Shown here piece after piece: positions 17,844-27,127 of a stretch of DNA of 64,000 nucleotides. The translations under genes were made by a program, and so were the position numbers. Below the pieces are notes generated by a model. The model saw nothing but the letters and a program-made list of their open reading frames with translations, was not told where the DNA came from and did no database searches. The DNA is from Olivibacter sp. XZL3 (GTDB lineage Bacteria; Bacteroidota; Bacteroidia; Sphingobacteriales; Sphingobacteriaceae): NCBI RefSeq assembly GCF_004368405.1, contig NZ_SBJH01000059.1, forward strand, positions 1 to 64,000. Reading direction: 5' to 3'. Positions within the stretch are counted from its first letter, which is position 1. Every line of letters begins with the position of its first letter.

Positions 17844-18914
17844 ATGGAGCAAGACCAAGCAAATCACCAAATCACGCTGAACGAACTAACGAACAAAGTA
17901 GGCGAGATCGCCCATTACCTTAAAAGTCGTTATAAAATAATTATTGCGGCATTTGTTATAGGTTGTGTCGCAGGGCTTGCTTATTCACTTCTGAAAGACA
18001 AAGAATACAAGGCTGAATTGAGTTTCGTGCTGGCGGATAATGGGGGCAGCGGGGGTGGCCTCAGTGCTTATGCAGGGATAGCTTCTCAGTTCGGCATCGA
18101 TCTGGGCGGAATAGGCGAGAGCAACGGCTTGTTTAAGGGCGACAATATCTTGGAGTTTATCAAGTCGCGTCGTATTATAAGTGAGGCCTTGCTTAGCGAT
18201 GTGACCATCAATGGGAAAAGCGAGCTGTTGGCCAACCGATATGCCGAAGCGGCGGGCTTTAGACGGGATTGGGACAAAGAGCCAGAAACAAAAAGCTTTT
18301 ATTTCCGTAAAGACCAACATGGTTTGCAAGATAGCTTAATTCAGGTTCTTTACCTGCATATTTTAAAAAAGGCGCTGGTTGTTGCCAAACCAGATAAAAA
18401 GCTAAACATCATTAAAGTGACGACGAGAAGCACTGACGAGTTGTTTGCGAAAGCCTTTACAGATGAATTGATCCATAATGTGATGACGTTTTATGTCAAT
18501 ACCAAAACAAAAAAGGAGCAAGAAAATCTCGACATACTCACCCACCAGGTCGACTCTGTGCGTAAGAAGTTATATGATGCCTTAGGGGGAGCTGCCGAAG
18601 CGAATGATAACAATCCAAATCCGAATCAGGCGCGGCAGAAGTTACAGGTTTTATCGCAGCGAAAGCGGGTAGATGCCCAAGTAAACGGAAAAATATTAGA
18701 AGAGCTGGTCAAGAATCAGGAGTTAGCTCGGATCAGCTTGCGCAAGGAGATGCCGATTATTCAGGTGATCGATGCACCCCTATTGCCCTTGCAGAACAAT
18801 GCAATCGGTCCTATAAAAGGTGCCGTGCTAGGAGCGTTATTGTTTACCTTTCTTACTATCGCATTTTTTATGTTGAAGGTGCTGTTGCGGTCGATGAATT
18901 CCAGTCATGATTAA
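17844..18914 (+). CDS. Wzz-type chain-length regulator without kinase domain (set A)
   Basis: A 356-residue inner-membrane polysaccharide co-polymerase. It has an N-terminal helix (about residues 32-52), a periplasmic part that includes a Gly-rich segment and a coiled-coil-rich body, and a second helix near the C terminus (about 324-346). The motif PIIQVIDAPLLPL before the last helix is typical. There is no C-terminal Walker motif or Tyr-rich tail, so this is not a fused BY-kinase. It shares the pattern DNI-EFIKSRR and a PNPNQA motif with the Wzz at 26017, so the two are paralogues. It overlaps the next glycosyltransferase gene by 8 bp. Confidence 0.9.
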   Translation: MEQDQANHQITLNELTNKVGEIAHYLKSRYKIIIAAFVIGCVAGLAYSLLKDKEYKAELSFVLADNGGSGGGLSAYAGIASQFGIDLGGIGESNGLFKGDNILEFIKSRRIISEALLSDVTINGKSELLANRYAEAAGFRRDWDKEPETKSFYFRKDQHGLQDSLIQVLYLHILKKALVVAKPDKKLNIIKVTTRSTDELFAKAFTDELIHNVMTFYVNTKTKKEQENLDILTHQVDSVRKKLYDALGGAAEANDNNPNPNQARQKLQVLSQRKRVDAQVNGKILEELVKNQELARISLRKEMPIIQVIDAPLLPLQNNAIGPIKGAVLGALLFTFLTIAFFMLKVLLRSMNSSHD

Positions 18915-19815
18915 ATTGGCGCTTATTACCGTTTTATATAAAAGCGATGCGGTATTGGCAGGCTTTTTTAAAACGCTTTCGCAGCAAACGTTCCAGCATT
19001 TTCATTTATATCTTATCGATAATGCCCCAAGTAAGGAAACCGACTTACTCCTTGAAACATTATTGGCCAGGTGGCCCGTCCCTTCCTACAGTCATATAAA
19101 AAACCCTGCTAATTACGGCGCTGCTAAAGGAAACAACCAAGGCATCGCCTTGGCGCTGCAGGAAGACTATACCCATGTCTTACTGCTGAACAACGATATC
19201 GAGTTTACTACTAACACCCTTTTAGATGAACTTATTCAAAAAGCAGTAATGGATCAGGAAGCGATCATTATCCCGAAAATGCTCTATTATGACAGTCGGA
19301 AAATCTGCATGGCCGGTGCCTATTTAAATACTGCTACAGCCGTGACCGAACATATCGGAGCAGGAGAAGAAGACCGGGGGCAATACGATCAGCCCATCTA
19401 CGTCAATTACGGTCCGACGACCTTTATGCTCCTGGCAAGGGAAGTCCTCGAAAAAACAGGGCCGATGGATGAACGTTTTTTTGCTTACTATGAAGATACC
19501 GATTTGATTTACCGGGCTACCCAATTGGGATATAGGATTTATTATATGCCCAGTTTGGTGATTCTGCATAAGGAGAGCTCCCTGACCGGGGGGCAGCGCT
19601 CTGCTTTTTTTGTTTACTATATTAACCGAAACCGTCTCTTTTTTATTCGTAAACACATGCGTGGGTTGAGGAAGGTGAAGGCAATTATGAAAGCCTGTAT
19701 TGACTTTTTGCGTCTGTTTAAGCACTACCAAAACAAGCAGCGAACCGTTTTGCTCCGGGCGATATGGGACGGCTTTTTTTTGTCTTATGCTAGGGGCAAC
19801 AAGATAAAAATATAA
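18907..19815 (+). CDS. GT2-family glycosyltransferase
   Basis: A 302-residue GT2 enzyme. The N-terminal strand is LALITVLYKSDAVLAGF; the IDNAPSKE loop near 37, NYGAAKGNNQGIAL near 72, LLLNNDIEFTT near 96 (DxD position) and YYEDTDLIYRATQLGYRIYYMP near 196 are family features. The C terminus is basic with a hydrophobic stretch. It overlaps the upstream wzz by 8 bp (ATGA-type junction), so translation is probably coupled. It closes set A; the next genes start after 111 bp with their own promoter. Confidence 0.88.
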   Translation: MIKLALITVLYKSDAVLAGFFKTLSQQTFQHFHLYLIDNAPSKETDLLLETLLARWPVPSYSHIKNPANYGAAKGNNQGIALALQEDYTHVLLLNNDIEFTTNTLLDELIQKAVMDQEAIIIPKMLYYDSRKICMAGAYLNTATAVTEHIGAGEEDRGQYDQPIYVNYGPTTFMLLAREVLEKTGPMDERFFAYYEDTDLIYRATQLGYRIYYMPSLVILHKESSLTGGQRSAFFVYYINRNRLFFIRKHMRGLRKVKAIMKACIDFLRLFKHYQNKQRTVLLRAIWDGFFLSYARGNKIKI

Positions 19816-19851
19816 AAATTTTATTTGTAGCAGATATTATTGTATTTTTCG

Positions 19852-19884
19852 TTTACATAAGGTGAGCAAATTAGTATATTTTTG
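19852..19884 (+). promoter_or_regulatory. promoter for the tandem wzi genes
   Basis: TTTA (19852-19855), 21 nt, then a full-consensus TATTTTTG (19877-19884), 43 bp before the start at 19927. The -33 box differs by one base from TTTG. Confidence 0.5.
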
Positions 19885-19926
19885 TCACGAAAAATGGCCG
19901 CTTTATGGTTAACAAGCAAACACTAA

Positions 19927-21624
19927 ATGAGAACAGCTCTATATATCCTTATTTTCTCACTTTTTTTTCTAGGTAGCTTTAGTGAGCGGTCGCGTGCGCA
20001 GGGACTGCCGCTGGGAACACCCGTTCTCGACGATTATTATCGCCGTTTACAGTTATTAGGACAGGTTGACTCCACCTTATCTTTTAATATTCGACCCATA
20101 ACAGCTAGTGCGTTGGGTGTCGGCGACCTTTATTGGCCCGACAGTGCTAGCGGGCGCTCCCATAGTGTTGTTTGGCAAAAAGAAGGTGAGGGTATCGTGC
20201 AACTGTTACCGGTTATCTGGCAAAATCAATATACCAGCGGCTTTCCGACTGGGTATAACGATGGGCCTATGATTCCCAATGTGGGATATCAGACACTTTT
20301 TAGTGCCGGTTTTTACGCACAATATAAATTTTTGAGTATTCAGTTTAGACCCGAAATCGTATATGCACAAAATAAATCCTATCCCATTTTTACCGGAGGG
20401 AGTGAAAATGCCATGCGCGTTTGGTACGATTTCTACAATAATATCGACATGCCCACCCGTTTCGGCGAAAACGGATACTTTCGTTTTCTGCCGGGGCAGA
20501 GTAGTATAAGAGCCACGTTCGATCCGGTATCGGTAGGTTTCAGTACCGAAAATTTATGGTGGGGCCCAGGTATCCATAATTCCCTTTTAATGAGCAATAC
20601 GGCGCCCGGTTTTCCTCATATTACCGTTAACAGCAGTAAACCGATACGCAGTAACATCGGGTCGTTCGAAGGGCAGGTAATTGCCGGAGGACTGACGGGT
20701 TCGGGTTTTGCACCAAGACAGTCGGATCAGGCTACTGCGTTCGATTATCTATATGAACCCAAGCCAGACGATTCACGATATATAGGTGGCGCTATCTTCT
20801 CTTATCAGCCTAAATGGGTGCCAGGCTTATCTTTGGGTGTTTCCCAAAGCTTTGTGGTGTACCGAGATTCCATGGGAAGTGGTCTGAACGATTTTCTTCC
20901 GTTTTTAGGCCCATCGTCCAGAAACAGCAGCAGCCAAGGGCCGGTCAGTCGCGAAGAACGCAGAAACCGTGACCGCTATTCCTCCTTTTTTGCCCGCTGG
21001 GTATTGCCAAGCGGTAAAGCCGAGTTTTATGCCGAGTATGGGCGTAATGAACCCGCTTGGAATGGCCGGGATAAAATGGTAGAAATGGACCACTCGAGGG
21101 CTTATGTGTTGGGCTTCCGTAAGTTAGTACCTATGAGGGCCGGTACGGAACATTTGCAAGTCGGGTTTGAATTGACCCAGCTTGATAAAACAAGAACGTA
21201 TCGGGTGCGCCCTTACGAAAGCTGGTACAGCAATTCGATGGTTCGGCATGGCTATACACATTTAGGACAGCTTTTAGGAGCCGGGATAGGCCCGGGCAGT
21301 AATGTACAATCGTTAACGGTCAGTTGGTTGAAAGGCCTTAAGCAAATAGGCTTGTTGCTTGAACGGCAAGAACAGCAAACGGATTTGTTCTACGGACTGC
21401 TTTCTTATAGCGAGGATTATCGCCGCAATTGGGTCAATTTGTCGGCTACTTTAAATGGAGAATGGGATTATAAGAACTTTCTCTTCATTGCCCGTATGAA
21501 ATTTATGAACGGCCTGAACTTCAATTATGATATAGAACAGGAGCCTGGCGGCGGCTTTTGGGACTTTATTCCTCAGGACAAGTTTAACTTCCAAGGGCAG
21601 CTTGGTATGATGTACCGCTTCTAA
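19927..21624 (+). CDS. wzi: Wzi-like capsule assembly outer-membrane protein, copy 1
   Basis: A 565-residue secreted protein with a signal peptide ending in RSRAQG. It has the pattern of the Wzi capsule-assembly family of outer-membrane beta-barrels that help attach or organise polysaccharide at the surface: YYRRLQLLGQVDST near 36, IQFRPEIVYAQN near 138, FRFLPGQSSIRATFDPVSVG near 184, ENLWWGPGIHNSLLMSN near 208 and an aromatic terminus (GQLGMMYRF). It is followed after 56 bp by a close paralogue of nearly the same length. The pair precedes the Wza-like exporter, which fits a shared outer-membrane station. Confidence 0.88.
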   Translation: MRTALYILIFSLFFLGSFSERSRAQGLPLGTPVLDDYYRRLQLLGQVDSTLSFNIRPITASALGVGDLYWPDSASGRSHSVVWQKEGEGIVQLLPVIWQNQYTSGFPTGYNDGPMIPNVGYQTLFSAGFYAQYKFLSIQFRPEIVYAQNKSYPIFTGGSENAMRVWYDFYNNIDMPTRFGENGYFRFLPGQSSIRATFDPVSVGFSTENLWWGPGIHNSLLMSNTAPGFPHITVNSSKPIRSNIGSFEGQVIAGGLTGSGFAPRQSDQATAFDYLYEPKPDDSRYIGGAIFSYQPKWVPGLSLGVSQSFVVYRDSMGSGLNDFLPFLGPSSRNSSSQGPVSREERRNRDRYSSFFARWVLPSGKAEFYAEYGRNEPAWNGRDKMVEMDHSRAYVLGFRKLVPMRAGTEHLQVGFELTQLDKTRTYRVRPYESWYSNSMVRHGYTHLGQLLGAGIGPGSNVQSLTVSWLKGLKQIGLLLERQEQQTDLFYGLLSYSEDYRRNWVNLSATLNGEWDYKNFLFIARMKFMNGLNFNYDIEQEPGGGFWDFIPQDKFNFQGQLGMMYRF

Positions 21625-21680
21625 TTTGGCAATTGCAGATTGCTTTTGCAAAGGATTAAGAACAACTAGCAAGAACACAA

Positions 21681-23366
21681 ATGAAGAAACAAGATATACT
21701 TTTCATCGCTTTTCTTTTACTCGCGGCGCTGGACTTGAAAGCCCAGGTTCTACCGGTCGGTACGCCCATGCTCGAAGACTATTACCGTCGCTTGCAATTA
21801 TTGGGGAAGCTCGATTCAACTATTTCCTTTAACGTGAGGCCGCTCAGCAACGAAGCGTTAAAACAGGAGAATATATATGATCCCGAGGGGACGCAAGTAA
21901 GCAGCAATAGTATTCATCGAAGCGCCGACGGCAAAGGGATGATACAGCTGATGCCCCTCTCGTGGCAAAATCAAATTAATAGCAACTTTCCATACGGCTG
22001 GAATGACGGAGGTATGATCCCCGCCGCGGGTTACCAAACCCAGGTAGCTGCCGGTATTTACGGTGAATATAAATTTTTAAGCATTCAACTGCGGCCCGAG
22101 TTTGTATTCGCTCAAAATAGTAATTTTCAAGGTTTCGAGGGCTCAGATAGAAATTGGTGGGCAAAATGGTATCGTTATATGAATGGGATAGACGCACCAG
22201 AACGTTTTGGTACCGGCTCCTATACGCGTTTTTTCCCGGGTCAAAGCAGCATTCGTTTAAACTTTCACCCCATTTCAATCGGCGTTTCTACGGAAAATTT
22301 ATGGTGGGGGCCCGGCATAAGGAATAGTTTGTTGATGAGTAATAACGCCCCGGGCTTTTTGCATGCCACGGTTAATACTACAAGGCCTATTCAGACAGCT
22401 ATTGGTTCATTTGAAGGACAGTTAGTGGCTGGGCGACTGGAGGATTCGGGGTTTCCACCGACACCATTAGGCAATCCCAATCATTATGATGATCTATATA
22501 CGCCTAAACCGGATGATTGGCGTTATTTCTCCGGTCTGACCTTTTCTTATCAACCGAAATGGCTGCCCGGGCTAAGTCTAGGCTTCAATACGGTATTCAC
22601 GGTAAACAGTAAAGATATGGGTAATAAATTAGGCGATTACTTACCCTTCTTTTCCTCGAATTCAAGTAGCCCGGTTTTAGATCCAAACGATATAAACAAT
22701 ATAGCCGATTTAGGTGCACAAGACGTAAATGTATCCCTTTTTTTTCGGTGGCTAATACCAGAGGCGCAATTTGAGATATATGGAGAATATGCAAGAAACG
22801 ATCGCTCTTATGACCTGCGGGATTTGGCTGTTCAATTAAACCATTCGAGATCCTACATGTTCGGTTTGCGAAAGTTATTCCCGGTTCAAATCATCGATCA
22901 TCAGGATATGTTTGAGGTTGCCTTCGAAATGACACAACTGGAACAATCAAAAAACGCCGATATCCGTCCCACTGAACCTATGTACTATCATTACATCGTT
23001 AGAAGTGGCTATACCAATCTTGGCCAAATAATGGGCGCGGGCATTGGCTATGGAAATAATGTTCAGTCGCTTCATGTCAATTGGCTGAGAGGCTTAAAGC
23101 GAGCTGGATTTCAGCTCGAACGTCTAGTGCACAACAACGCCTTGTTTTACGATTTGATCGCTGATCGAAGGAGAAACTGGGTAGACCTGAATGTTGGTGT
23201 CTACGGCGAATACGACTATAAGAACTTTATTTTTATGAGTAAATTAATTTTTACCAAAGCTTATAATTACCAATATCAAATTGGTGAAAGTACAAATTTA
23301 TGGAGCTTTGGTAAAAAAGATAGTGGTAATGTTCATTTTCAAGTCGGTATGTTGTACCGCTTCTAA
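21681..23366 (+). CDS. wzi: Wzi-like capsule assembly outer-membrane protein, copy 2
   Basis: A 561-residue tandem paralogue of the preceding gene. It shares its ordered landmarks: signal peptide ending in LKAQ, YYRRLQLLGKLDST near 34, SIQLRPEFVFAQN near 132, FFPGQSSIRLNFHPISIGV near 181, ENLWWGPGIRNSLLMSNNAPG near 204-224, SRSYMFGLRKLFPVQ near 388 and a VGMLYRF terminus. The most different part is the segment around residues 305-345, expected to form an extracellular loop, which suggests divergence in what each binds. It follows copy 1 by 56 bp and shares its promoter, so both are probably made together. Confidence 0.88.
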   Translation: MKKQDILFIAFLLLAALDLKAQVLPVGTPMLEDYYRRLQLLGKLDSTISFNVRPLSNEALKQENIYDPEGTQVSSNSIHRSADGKGMIQLMPLSWQNQINSNFPYGWNDGGMIPAAGYQTQVAAGIYGEYKFLSIQLRPEFVFAQNSNFQGFEGSDRNWWAKWYRYMNGIDAPERFGTGSYTRFFPGQSSIRLNFHPISIGVSTENLWWGPGIRNSLLMSNNAPGFLHATVNTTRPIQTAIGSFEGQLVAGRLEDSGFPPTPLGNPNHYDDLYTPKPDDWRYFSGLTFSYQPKWLPGLSLGFNTVFTVNSKDMGNKLGDYLPFFSSNSSSPVLDPNDINNIADLGAQDVNVSLFFRWLIPEAQFEIYGEYARNDRSYDLRDLAVQLNHSRSYMFGLRKLFPVQIIDHQDMFEVAFEMTQLEQSKNADIRPTEPMYYHYIVRSGYTNLGQIMGAGIGYGNNVQSLHVNWLRGLKRAGFQLERLVHNNALFYDLIADRRRNWVDLNVGVYGEYDYKNFIFMSKLIFTKAYNYQYQIGESTNLWSFGKKDSGNVHFQVGMLYRF

Positions 23367-23469
23367 TGATCTATTGCTGTTTAAGTTAGGCTGATACTTC
23401 GGTCAGGAATATATTTTTTAGGAAAAAAAGTGTTTCTTTGCAGATTATATTTAAAAATTATTAAACTCT

Positions 23470-25992
23470 ATGCAATTTAAATCTCGGATTAGGTGTTTTT
23501 TGGTGTTTTTGGGTTTTCTTTGTTTTAGCACAGTCATTCTAGCGCAGAATATTAACACGCAAGATCTGAGTACGCTGCGGGTTGATGATATGACCGATAG
23601 TCAAATTCGGGAACTGATGAGCCAAGCGCAATCCGCGGGATTGAGCGAATCGCAGATGATTCAAATGGCCCAGCAAAGGGGTATGAGCCAAAGTGAAATC
23701 GATAAATTGAGGCAACGGGTGGAAATGTTGGGCGGACAAAGTCAAACGAAGCCCCTCGACACTAATGCGCAGCAAACCGGCGCTCGAAGCTATGAGAATG
23801 CCGACAGCATACGGTTCCTGAATGGTAACCTATCCGATAAAACTCCCGAGCAACTACGAGAGGATTCGCTTCGTGCCCGTATTTACGGTGCTAGTTTGTT
23901 CTTAAACGTTAACCCCGTTTTTGAACCGAATCTTAACATAGCTACTCCGCAAAGCTATGTCATTGGCGCCGGGGATGAATTGCAGGTAGACATTTATGGG
24001 AATTCGGAAGCCAGTCATACGCTTAAGGTCAGTCCGGATGGTAATATTAACATTCCTTACGTAGGTGTGGTTCAGGTGGGCGGAGCAACTATACAGCAAG
24101 CCACAAGCCGCATCAAAGCAAAAATGGCCCAGGTATACTCCGCCATGTCGAGTGGCGCAACAAAAGTGAATATCAGTTTAGGCAATATTCGAAGCATCAA
24201 GGTGATTATTACCGGCGAGGTAGTAAAACCCGGTACGTATACCTTGCCATCTGTTGCTTCCGTGTTCAATGCATTGTATAGTGCTGGCGGGCCAACCTCT
24301 AACGGTTCGCTACGCAGTATAAAAGTAGTGCGGGGTGGCGAATTAATAGCAGAGCTAGACTTGTACGACTTTTTACAGACCGGCAATATGATAGGAAATG
24401 TCAACCTTCATGATCAAGATGTCATTCAGGTTTCTCCCTATCTTTCCCGTGTTGAAATGATTGGCGAGGTCAAAAGGCCCCTTCTGTTTGAAACCAAGCC
24501 GGGTGAGACCTTTGATCAGCTTTTAAAATATGCCGGAGGGTTTACAGAAAATGCCTATACCGCTCGATTAAGCGTTATTCGTAATACGGGGAGGGAATAC
24601 CGACTCGAAGATTTATTGGAAAGCCAGTTTGCTCAGTTCGAAACTAAATCGGGCGACAAGTATACGGTCGAAAAAACGCTCAATCGCTTTGCCAACCGGG
24701 TTATTTTAGAAGGAGCCGTGTTCAGACCCGGCTCTTATGAATTAAGCTCGGGCCTAACTTTATCCATGCTTTTAAAGAAAGCAGATGGTGTAAAAGAAGA
24801 TGCCTATTTAAAGAGAGGGTATATTGTTCGATTGAAAGATGATTTTCAAAGAGAACAACTAAGCTTTAACGTCGCAGAAGTATTGGCCGGCACGCAAGAA
24901 GATATTGTATTGAAGCGGGAAGATATGGTGTTTATACCGTCCCTGTTCGATTTGCGTGAAGAATATATGGTAGAAATTAATGGTGAAGTACGTAAACCGG
25001 GCCGCTATTTGTTTTCGGAAGGGATGACCGTCCAAGAACTGATTTTGCAGGCCGGAGGTTTTACCGAAGCCGGTAGTGCCGAACGGATCGAAATTTCGCG
25101 TCGGGTGCATAATCAGGATAAAGACGCCATAAGTACTTCAGCGAAGACTGCCGAGGTGTTTAATGTAGATGTTGATCGAAGTTTGAACACGGATGATCAT
25201 GCCTTTGAATTAGCGCCCTTTGACTTAGTCAATGTACGATCATCTGCTGGTTATGAGCGTCAGCGTACGGTTCGAGTGGAAGGGGAAGTGTTGTATCCGG
25301 GAGAATACACGCTGAGCCGTAAAGATGAACGCGTATCTGATATCATCAAGCGGGCCGGCGGGCTTACCGCCTATGCGTATATTGAAGGCGCTTCATTAAA
25401 GCGCAAGCCTCTTCAAGACACCATTCGTGACAGCACCAGTAAGTTAGATAAAGAGGAAAGATTGGCGCTTGAGGAACTAGAAGCTGAACGAATGAGTCGT
25501 CTTCAAAATTTACAGGCAGCCACCATCAATCCAGATGCATCAAGCAATTTGCCGGCGAAGCAGAACTACTACGTTGGGATTAATTTAGCGGAAATTATTG
25601 AAGACCCCGGTAAAGATGACGATCTCTTATTGGAAGGCGGTGATGTCATCCGGGTACCGAAACAGTTGCAGACGGTGAAAATTAGCGGTGAGGTTCTATC
25701 CCCGGTTACCGCCCTATATAGAAAAAAACATCGCTTTAAGGATTATATCTCACAGGCAGGCGGATTTAGTCAACGCGCATTAAAGAGGCGGAGCTTCGTG
25801 GTGTATGCCAACGGTTCTGCGCGTAGTACAACTAAAGTCTTATTTTTCAATAATTATCCGCGTATTAAACCAGGTTCGGAGATCTTTGTGCCGCAAAGGC
25901 TACCTAGAGAGCGTCTTGGAGCAGCACAAATCGTCGGCTTAGGGACGGGCTTAGCTTCCTTAGCTGCTATTATTGTTTCCTTATTGCGGTAA
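23470..25992 (+). CDS. Wza-like polysaccharide export protein with six SLBB domains
   Basis: An 840-residue exporter that would form the periplasm-spanning/outer-membrane channel for polysaccharide. After a signal peptide (ending VILAQ) comes a Gln/Ser/Met-rich helical region to about residue 110. The poly_export domain starts at about residue 163 with YVIGAGDELQVDIYG. Six SLBB repeats follow, each opening with a GEV-like strand and ending AGG-like: near 258 (ITGEVVKPGTY), 330 (MIGEVKRPLLF), 415 (LEGAVFRPGSY), 500 (INGEVRKPGRY), 600 (VEGEVLYPGEY) and 738 (ISGEVLSPVTA). The C-terminal hydrophobic helix (IVGLGTGLASLAAIIVSLL) could cross the outer membrane as in Wza. Unlike E. coli Wza, no lipobox is seen. 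It is the only such exporter in the window. Confidence 0.93.
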   Translation: MQFKSRIRCFLVFLGFLCFSTVILAQNINTQDLSTLRVDDMTDSQIRELMSQAQSAGLSESQMIQMAQQRGMSQSEIDKLRQRVEMLGGQSQTKPLDTNAQQTGARSYENADSIRFLNGNLSDKTPEQLREDSLRARIYGASLFLNVNPVFEPNLNIATPQSYVIGAGDELQVDIYGNSEASHTLKVSPDGNINIPYVGVVQVGGATIQQATSRIKAKMAQVYSAMSSGATKVNISLGNIRSIKVIITGEVVKPGTYTLPSVASVFNALYSAGGPTSNGSLRSIKVVRGGELIAELDLYDFLQTGNMIGNVNLHDQDVIQVSPYLSRVEMIGEVKRPLLFETKPGETFDQLLKYAGGFTENAYTARLSVIRNTGREYRLEDLLESQFAQFETKSGDKYTVEKTLNRFANRVILEGAVFRPGSYELSSGLTLSMLLKKADGVKEDAYLKRGYIVRLKDDFQREQLSFNVAEVLAGTQEDIVLKREDMVFIPSLFDLREEYMVEINGEVRKPGRYLFSEGMTVQELILQAGGFTEAGSAERIEISRRVHNQDKDAISTSAKTAEVFNVDVDRSLNTDDHAFELAPFDLVNVRSSAGYERQRTVRVEGEVLYPGEYTLSRKDERVSDIIKRAGGLTAYAYIEGASLKRKPLQDTIRDSTSKLDKEERLALEELEAERMSRLQNLQAATINPDASSNLPAKQNYYVGINLAEIIEDPGKDDDLLLEGGDVIRVPKQLQTVKISGEVLSPVTALYRKKHRFKDYISQAGGFSQRALKRRSFVVYANGSARSTTKVLFFNNYPRIKPGSEIFVPQRLPRERLGAAQIVGLGTGLASLAAIIVSLLR

Positions 25993-26016
25993 TAAACATT
26001 TATACAAAAATAGATT

Positions 26017-27096
26017 ATGCAAAATCATAGTCGTGCTCTGGGCAAAGCAGATAATGAAATAGATATAAAGCAATTTGTATTGGTATTATTGGAATGGTGG
26101 CACTATTTTATTTCAAAAGCTAAGATCATTACTGTGGCCGCAATTCTTGGCGGTATTTTCGGATTCGGATATAGCATTTTAAAAGGGACTACCTATACAG
26201 CTTCATTATCATTTGTGTTAGAAGAACAAAGGGGTGGATCGTCAAATGGCTCTATGTCTAGTTTAGCCTCACTTATAGGTGTTAGTCTGGGAGGAATGGA
26301 AGGTGCGGGATTGTTTTCAAGCGATAATATAATGGACTTTATTAAGTCCAGACGTATGGTTGAAAAGACGTTGCTATCTAAAATAGATAGGGAGAGCGGT
26401 GGCGAACTTCTTGTAGATCGTTATATTAAGATAAATGAGTTGGATAAAGATTGGAATCGTAATCCAAGATTGATAAATTTTCATTTTGAGCCAGGTGGCG
26501 CGGAAAATGTAATTCAGGACTCAATATTATCAAAAGTTTTTAAAGCGATAGTCGAGAATGACCTAGTTATTGACAAGCCCAACAAAGGTAGTTCAATAAT
26601 GCAGCTAGACGTAACGAGCAGCGATGAGCAGTTTGCAAAAGTATTTACTGAGGTACTTATAGACAATGTTACTGAGTTCTATATTACTACTCGAACTAAA
26701 AAATCGTTGGAGAATTTGTTGATTTTAACAAAGCAAGTAGATTCAATTCGACGGGAGTTGAATAACGCTATAGGAGGGGTAGCGCACGCTTCCGACGCAA
26801 ATCCAAACCCGAATGCAGCTTTCAAAGCGCTTAGAGTACCTTCTCAAACACGCGAGGTCGATGTACAGGCAAACGGAGCAATTTTGAATGAGTTAGTCAA
26901 ACAGAAAGAACTTGCAAGGTTGAATCTTCGGAACGATAAACCTTTAATACAGATTTTGGACAAGCCTAAATATCCACTTGAAAAAAACATGCCTAATAAA
27001 GTGCTACTAACTTTATTAGGAGCTGTTTTAGCTGGGTGCTTATGTGCAACATTTCTTTTTGTAAGTCGGTTATTCAACATAACAATTAAAAATTAA
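26017..27096 (+). CDS. Wzz-type chain-length regulator without kinase domain (set B)
   Basis: A 359-residue paralogue of the Wzz at 17844, with a transmembrane helix near 38-58, the shared segment LFSSDNIMDFIKSRRMVEK near 98, a ASDANPNPNAAF motif near 258, and PLIQILDKPKYPL before the C-terminal helix (about 328-350). There is no kinase domain. It follows the SLBB exporter by 24 bp, as in classical wza-wzz order. From here on, base composition drops visibly toward AT. It probably sets chain length for the set B polymer. Confidence 0.9.
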   Translation: MQNHSRALGKADNEIDIKQFVLVLLEWWHYFISKAKIITVAAILGGIFGFGYSILKGTTYTASLSFVLEEQRGGSSNGSMSSLASLIGVSLGGMEGAGLFSSDNIMDFIKSRRMVEKTLLSKIDRESGGELLVDRYIKINELDKDWNRNPRLINFHFEPGGAENVIQDSILSKVFKAIVENDLVIDKPNKGSSIMQLDVTSSDEQFAKVFTEVLIDNVTEFYITTRTKKSLENLLILTKQVDSIRRELNNAIGGVAHASDANPNPNAAFKALRVPSQTREVDVQANGAILNELVKQKELARLNLRNDKPLIQILDKPKYPLEKNMPNKVLLTLLGAVLAGCLCATFLFVSRLFNITIKN

Positions 27097-27127
27097 TTTC
27101 TTAAGTTCTAAGTCAGATAGTAAGACA

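Noticed and set aside
17844-18914. BY-kinase fused to Wzz
   Set aside because: The protein ends just after its second transmembrane helix, without Walker A/B motifs or a Tyr-rich tail. The same holds for the copy at 26017.
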